NCBI GenBank assembly: GCA_025362615.1
Contig: JANYFQ010000463.1
Coordinates: 1-6,120, forward strand
DNA length: 6,120 nt
Reading direction: 5' to 3'
DNA from: Hymenobacter sp.
Lineage (GTDB): Bacteria > Bacteroidota > Bacteroidia > Cytophagales > Hymenobacteraceae
Shown: positions 5,012-6,120 of the stretch, in pieces
Numbering within the stretch: position 1 is the stretch's first letter
How the letters are laid out: each line of letters opens with the position of its first letter
Notes under the pieces: generated by a model
Database searches by the model: none
What the model saw: only the letters and a program-made list of their open reading frames with translations
What the model was told of the DNA's origin: nothing
Made by a program: the position numbers and the translations under genes

Positions 5012-5199
5012 ACTTACGCACTCGACCCAACCGCGAAGCGGTGCCATGTTGGTAGTCAGGCTCTTTGTTATGATTCCGAACCGCAAAGCGGTGGCACCTG
5101 TCAGGGGCGGGAGGTGTCACCGCTTCGCGGCTTGGAGCTGACTCCCATGCCATTGCCACCAACATATCACCGCTTCGCGGTTCGGTGGAGTGCGTAAGT
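5012..5199. repeat. MITE-like palindromic element, about 188 bp
   Basis: The two ends are 32-bp inverted repeats (5012-5043 and 5168-5199) with only two mismatches. They start ACTTACGCACTC and end AACCGCGAAGCGGTG. The complementarity continues inward: 5046-5055 pairs with 5156-5165 (one mismatch), 5054-5063 pairs with a stretch around 5136-5144, and 5079-5099 pairs with 5112-5133. The whole element can therefore fold into one long imperfect hairpin. It contains no credible ORF. Size, terminal repeats and lack of coding capacity fit a MITE mobilised in trans. I see no clear target-site duplication, and the parent transposase family is not identified. It sits between the cyanophycin synthetase 3' end and the lipocalin-like gene, 33 bp from that gene's start, so it may supply or block its transcription. 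Confidence 0.75.
5079..5133. repeat. Inner inverted repeat of the MITE-like element
   Basis: Arms 5079-5099 and 5112-5133 match with about three differences around a 12-nt loop. Each arm holds one copy of the motif AACCGC(A/G)AAGCGGTG, or a close variant, which is itself a small hairpin (CCGC/GCGG). The element's outer repeats hold two more copies. Confidence 0.65.
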
Positions 5200-5269
5200 C
5201 CTGTGATTGAGTTTCGGGAACCGCCCTAAGTTGAAAGACAAGCCAAAGGCGCTATCGGTCAAGCACCAA

Positions 5270-5295
5270 CGGCGGCCGAAAGGTTTCGGCCGCCG
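5270..5295 (-). terminator. 11-bp hairpin after cyanophycin synthetase
   Basis: Arms 5270-5280 and 5285-5295 pair perfectly over 11 bp (CGGCGGCCGAA/TTCGGCCGCCG) around the loop AGGT. It begins 9 bp after the TAA of the cphA gene. The downstream minus-strand sequence, GTTGGTGCTTG, has no true U-run. It is probably the gene's terminator or 3'-end stem. Between this hairpin and the MITE-like element (5200-5269) I see nothing recognisable. Confidence 0.6.
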
Positions 5296-5304
5296 CCGCC
5301 CGCC

Positions 5305-6120
5305 TTACGCCCCGGCCGGCTTTGCGGCCAGGCCCGCTTCAAACTCCTCCAGCTTTTTGAGCGTGGCCGCAATGTTTTCGGTGAAGCAGACGATGACGCT
5401 GCCCTCCGGGGCCGTGGCCAGGGCGTGGTCCATGGCCTCCATCTCGTTGGGGATGTAATGGACCGGCAGTTCCGACTTGTCGAGGCGCAGGCCGCGGGTC
5501 ATGATTTCCTGCAGGAACTCGGCCGACTTGCCGCGCAGGTCGCGGTCTTGCCGCAAAATCACCTCGTCAAAAATCTGGCCCGCGATGCGCGAGAAGCCCA
5601 ACGTGTCCTCGTCGCGGCGGTCGCCGAGGCCGCTCACGATGCCGATTTTGCGCGTCGCCGGCGTGGCCCGCATAAACTCGGCGAACTTGACGATGCCCGC
5701 CGTGTTATGGGCGTAATCGACCAGCACCTCGAACTTCGGAAACTTGTAGGAGTTCATCCGGCCCGGCGTTTTGGTGGCCGACGGCACGAAGGTGCGGAGC
5801 GCAGTTTTGATGTCATCCTTATCAAAACCAGCCAGATAGCCGGCCAGGGCGGCGGCCAGGCTGTTCTCGATGTTGAAGCCCGCCCGGCCCCCAAACGTAA
5901 TCGGGAACTCGGCCGCCCGGTCAATCCGCAGCTTGTAGCTGTTGCGGTAAATCGTGACGTAGCCTTCCTCGTACACCGCCGCCACGCCCCCGGCCTCGAC
6001 GTGCTCGCGGATGCGCGGGTTGTGCTCGTCCATGCTGAAAAGCGCCACCCGGCACTCCAGCCCGCGGGCCATGCCATACACCAGGTCGTCGTCGGCGTTG
6101 AGCACGGCCCAGCCGTTTTT
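5305..6120 (-). CDS. cphA: Cyanophycin synthetase, C-terminal part
   Basis: The frame is open to the window edge, so 271 residues of a normally roughly 870-900-residue enzyme are seen. Cyanophycin synthetase is a cytoplasmic ATP-dependent ligase that alternately adds Asp to the backbone and Arg to the side chains of the storage polymer cyanophycin. This fragment is the end of the Mur-ligase-like module, which by family knowledge adds Arg. Counting from the edge, one sees AVLNADD (5-11), GFNIENSLAAALA (81-93), PGRMN (119-123), VDYAHNTAG (134-142), GDRRDED (166-172) and RQDRDLRGK (190-198). These motifs, especially GDRRDED plus RQDRDLRG, separate CphA from ordinary Mur ligases. Thr replaces the Pro usual in the YAHNP motif of many Mur-type ligases. 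A GTG at 6105 is not the start, because the upstream KNGWAV is family sequence. No cyanophycinase gene is visible in the window. Confidence 0.93.
   Translation of the reverse strand, partial: KNGWAVLNADDDLVYGMARGLECRVALFSMDEHNPRIREHVEAGGVAAVYEEGYVTIYRNSYKLRIDRAAEFPITFGGRAGFNIENSLAAALAGYLAGFDKDDIKTALRTFVPSATKTPGRMNSYKFPKFEVLVDYAHNTAGIVKFAEFMRATPATRKIGIVSGLGDRRDEDTLGFSRIAGQIFDEVILRQDRDLRGKSAEFLQEIMTRGLRLDKSELPVHYIPNEMEAMDHALATAPEGSVIVCFTENIAATLKKLEEFEAGLAAKPAGA

Noticed and set aside
4979..5086. Longer start for the 4571-4978 lipoprotein gene
   Set aside because: The extension would be encoded by the MITE-like element and would put 36 residues before a signal peptide.

Overview
The window looks like chromosome from a high-GC Bacteroidota bacterium of the Hymenobacter type (order Cytophagales). 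The evidence is a very GC-rich coding sequence combined with gene families typical of Bacteroidota: a DUF4252-like lipoprotein, a PUR-alpha-like small protein, an antitoxin ending in SLSDAVIEER, lipocalin-like lipoproteins, and a secreted protein with an FDGYQTTHALVCGFD-type core. There are few obvious Shine-Dalgarno sequences. The genus is an inference from protein style, not from a marker gene.

Layout: positions 1-213 (+) are the end of an aminopeptidase P gene. Every other recognisable gene is on the minus strand. Reading that strand from the right edge, they are: the last third of cyanophycin synthetase (5305-6120, 5' end outside the window); a 326-bp gap holding a hairpin and a roughly 190-bp, almost fully palindromic MITE-like element; two tandem, diverged, lipocalin-like exported proteins (4571-4978 and 4078-4473) followed by a strong hairpin; an EVE-domain protein (3539-3949); a spacer with an inverted array of GGTGAGA-like units; a 543-residue secreted protein of unknown function (1706-3337); an antitoxin-like 74-residue protein (1413-1637); a 154-residue PUR-alpha-like protein with a C-terminal helix-turn-helix (928-1392); and a DUF4252-like lipoprotein (320-871). 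The lipoprotein converges on the aminopeptidase across three REP-like palindromes.

How the genes work together: they do not form one obvious pathway. Cyanophycin synthetase makes an Asp/Arg storage polymer, and the left-edge aminopeptidase trims peptides with proline at position 2. Four of the products are exported or surface proteins without known function. The antitoxin-like and PUR/HTH genes are 20 bp apart, stand out by lower GC in the PUR/HTH gene, and may be a small transferred regulatory pair.

The most unusual content is between the genes. There are three kinds of structured repeat (REP-like hairpins, an inverted GTGAGA array, and a MITE-like palindrome), each at a gene boundary. In two cases the repeat itself contains or touches the stop codon of the neighbouring gene. 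No rRNA, tRNA, CRISPR array, transposase or integrase is visible.
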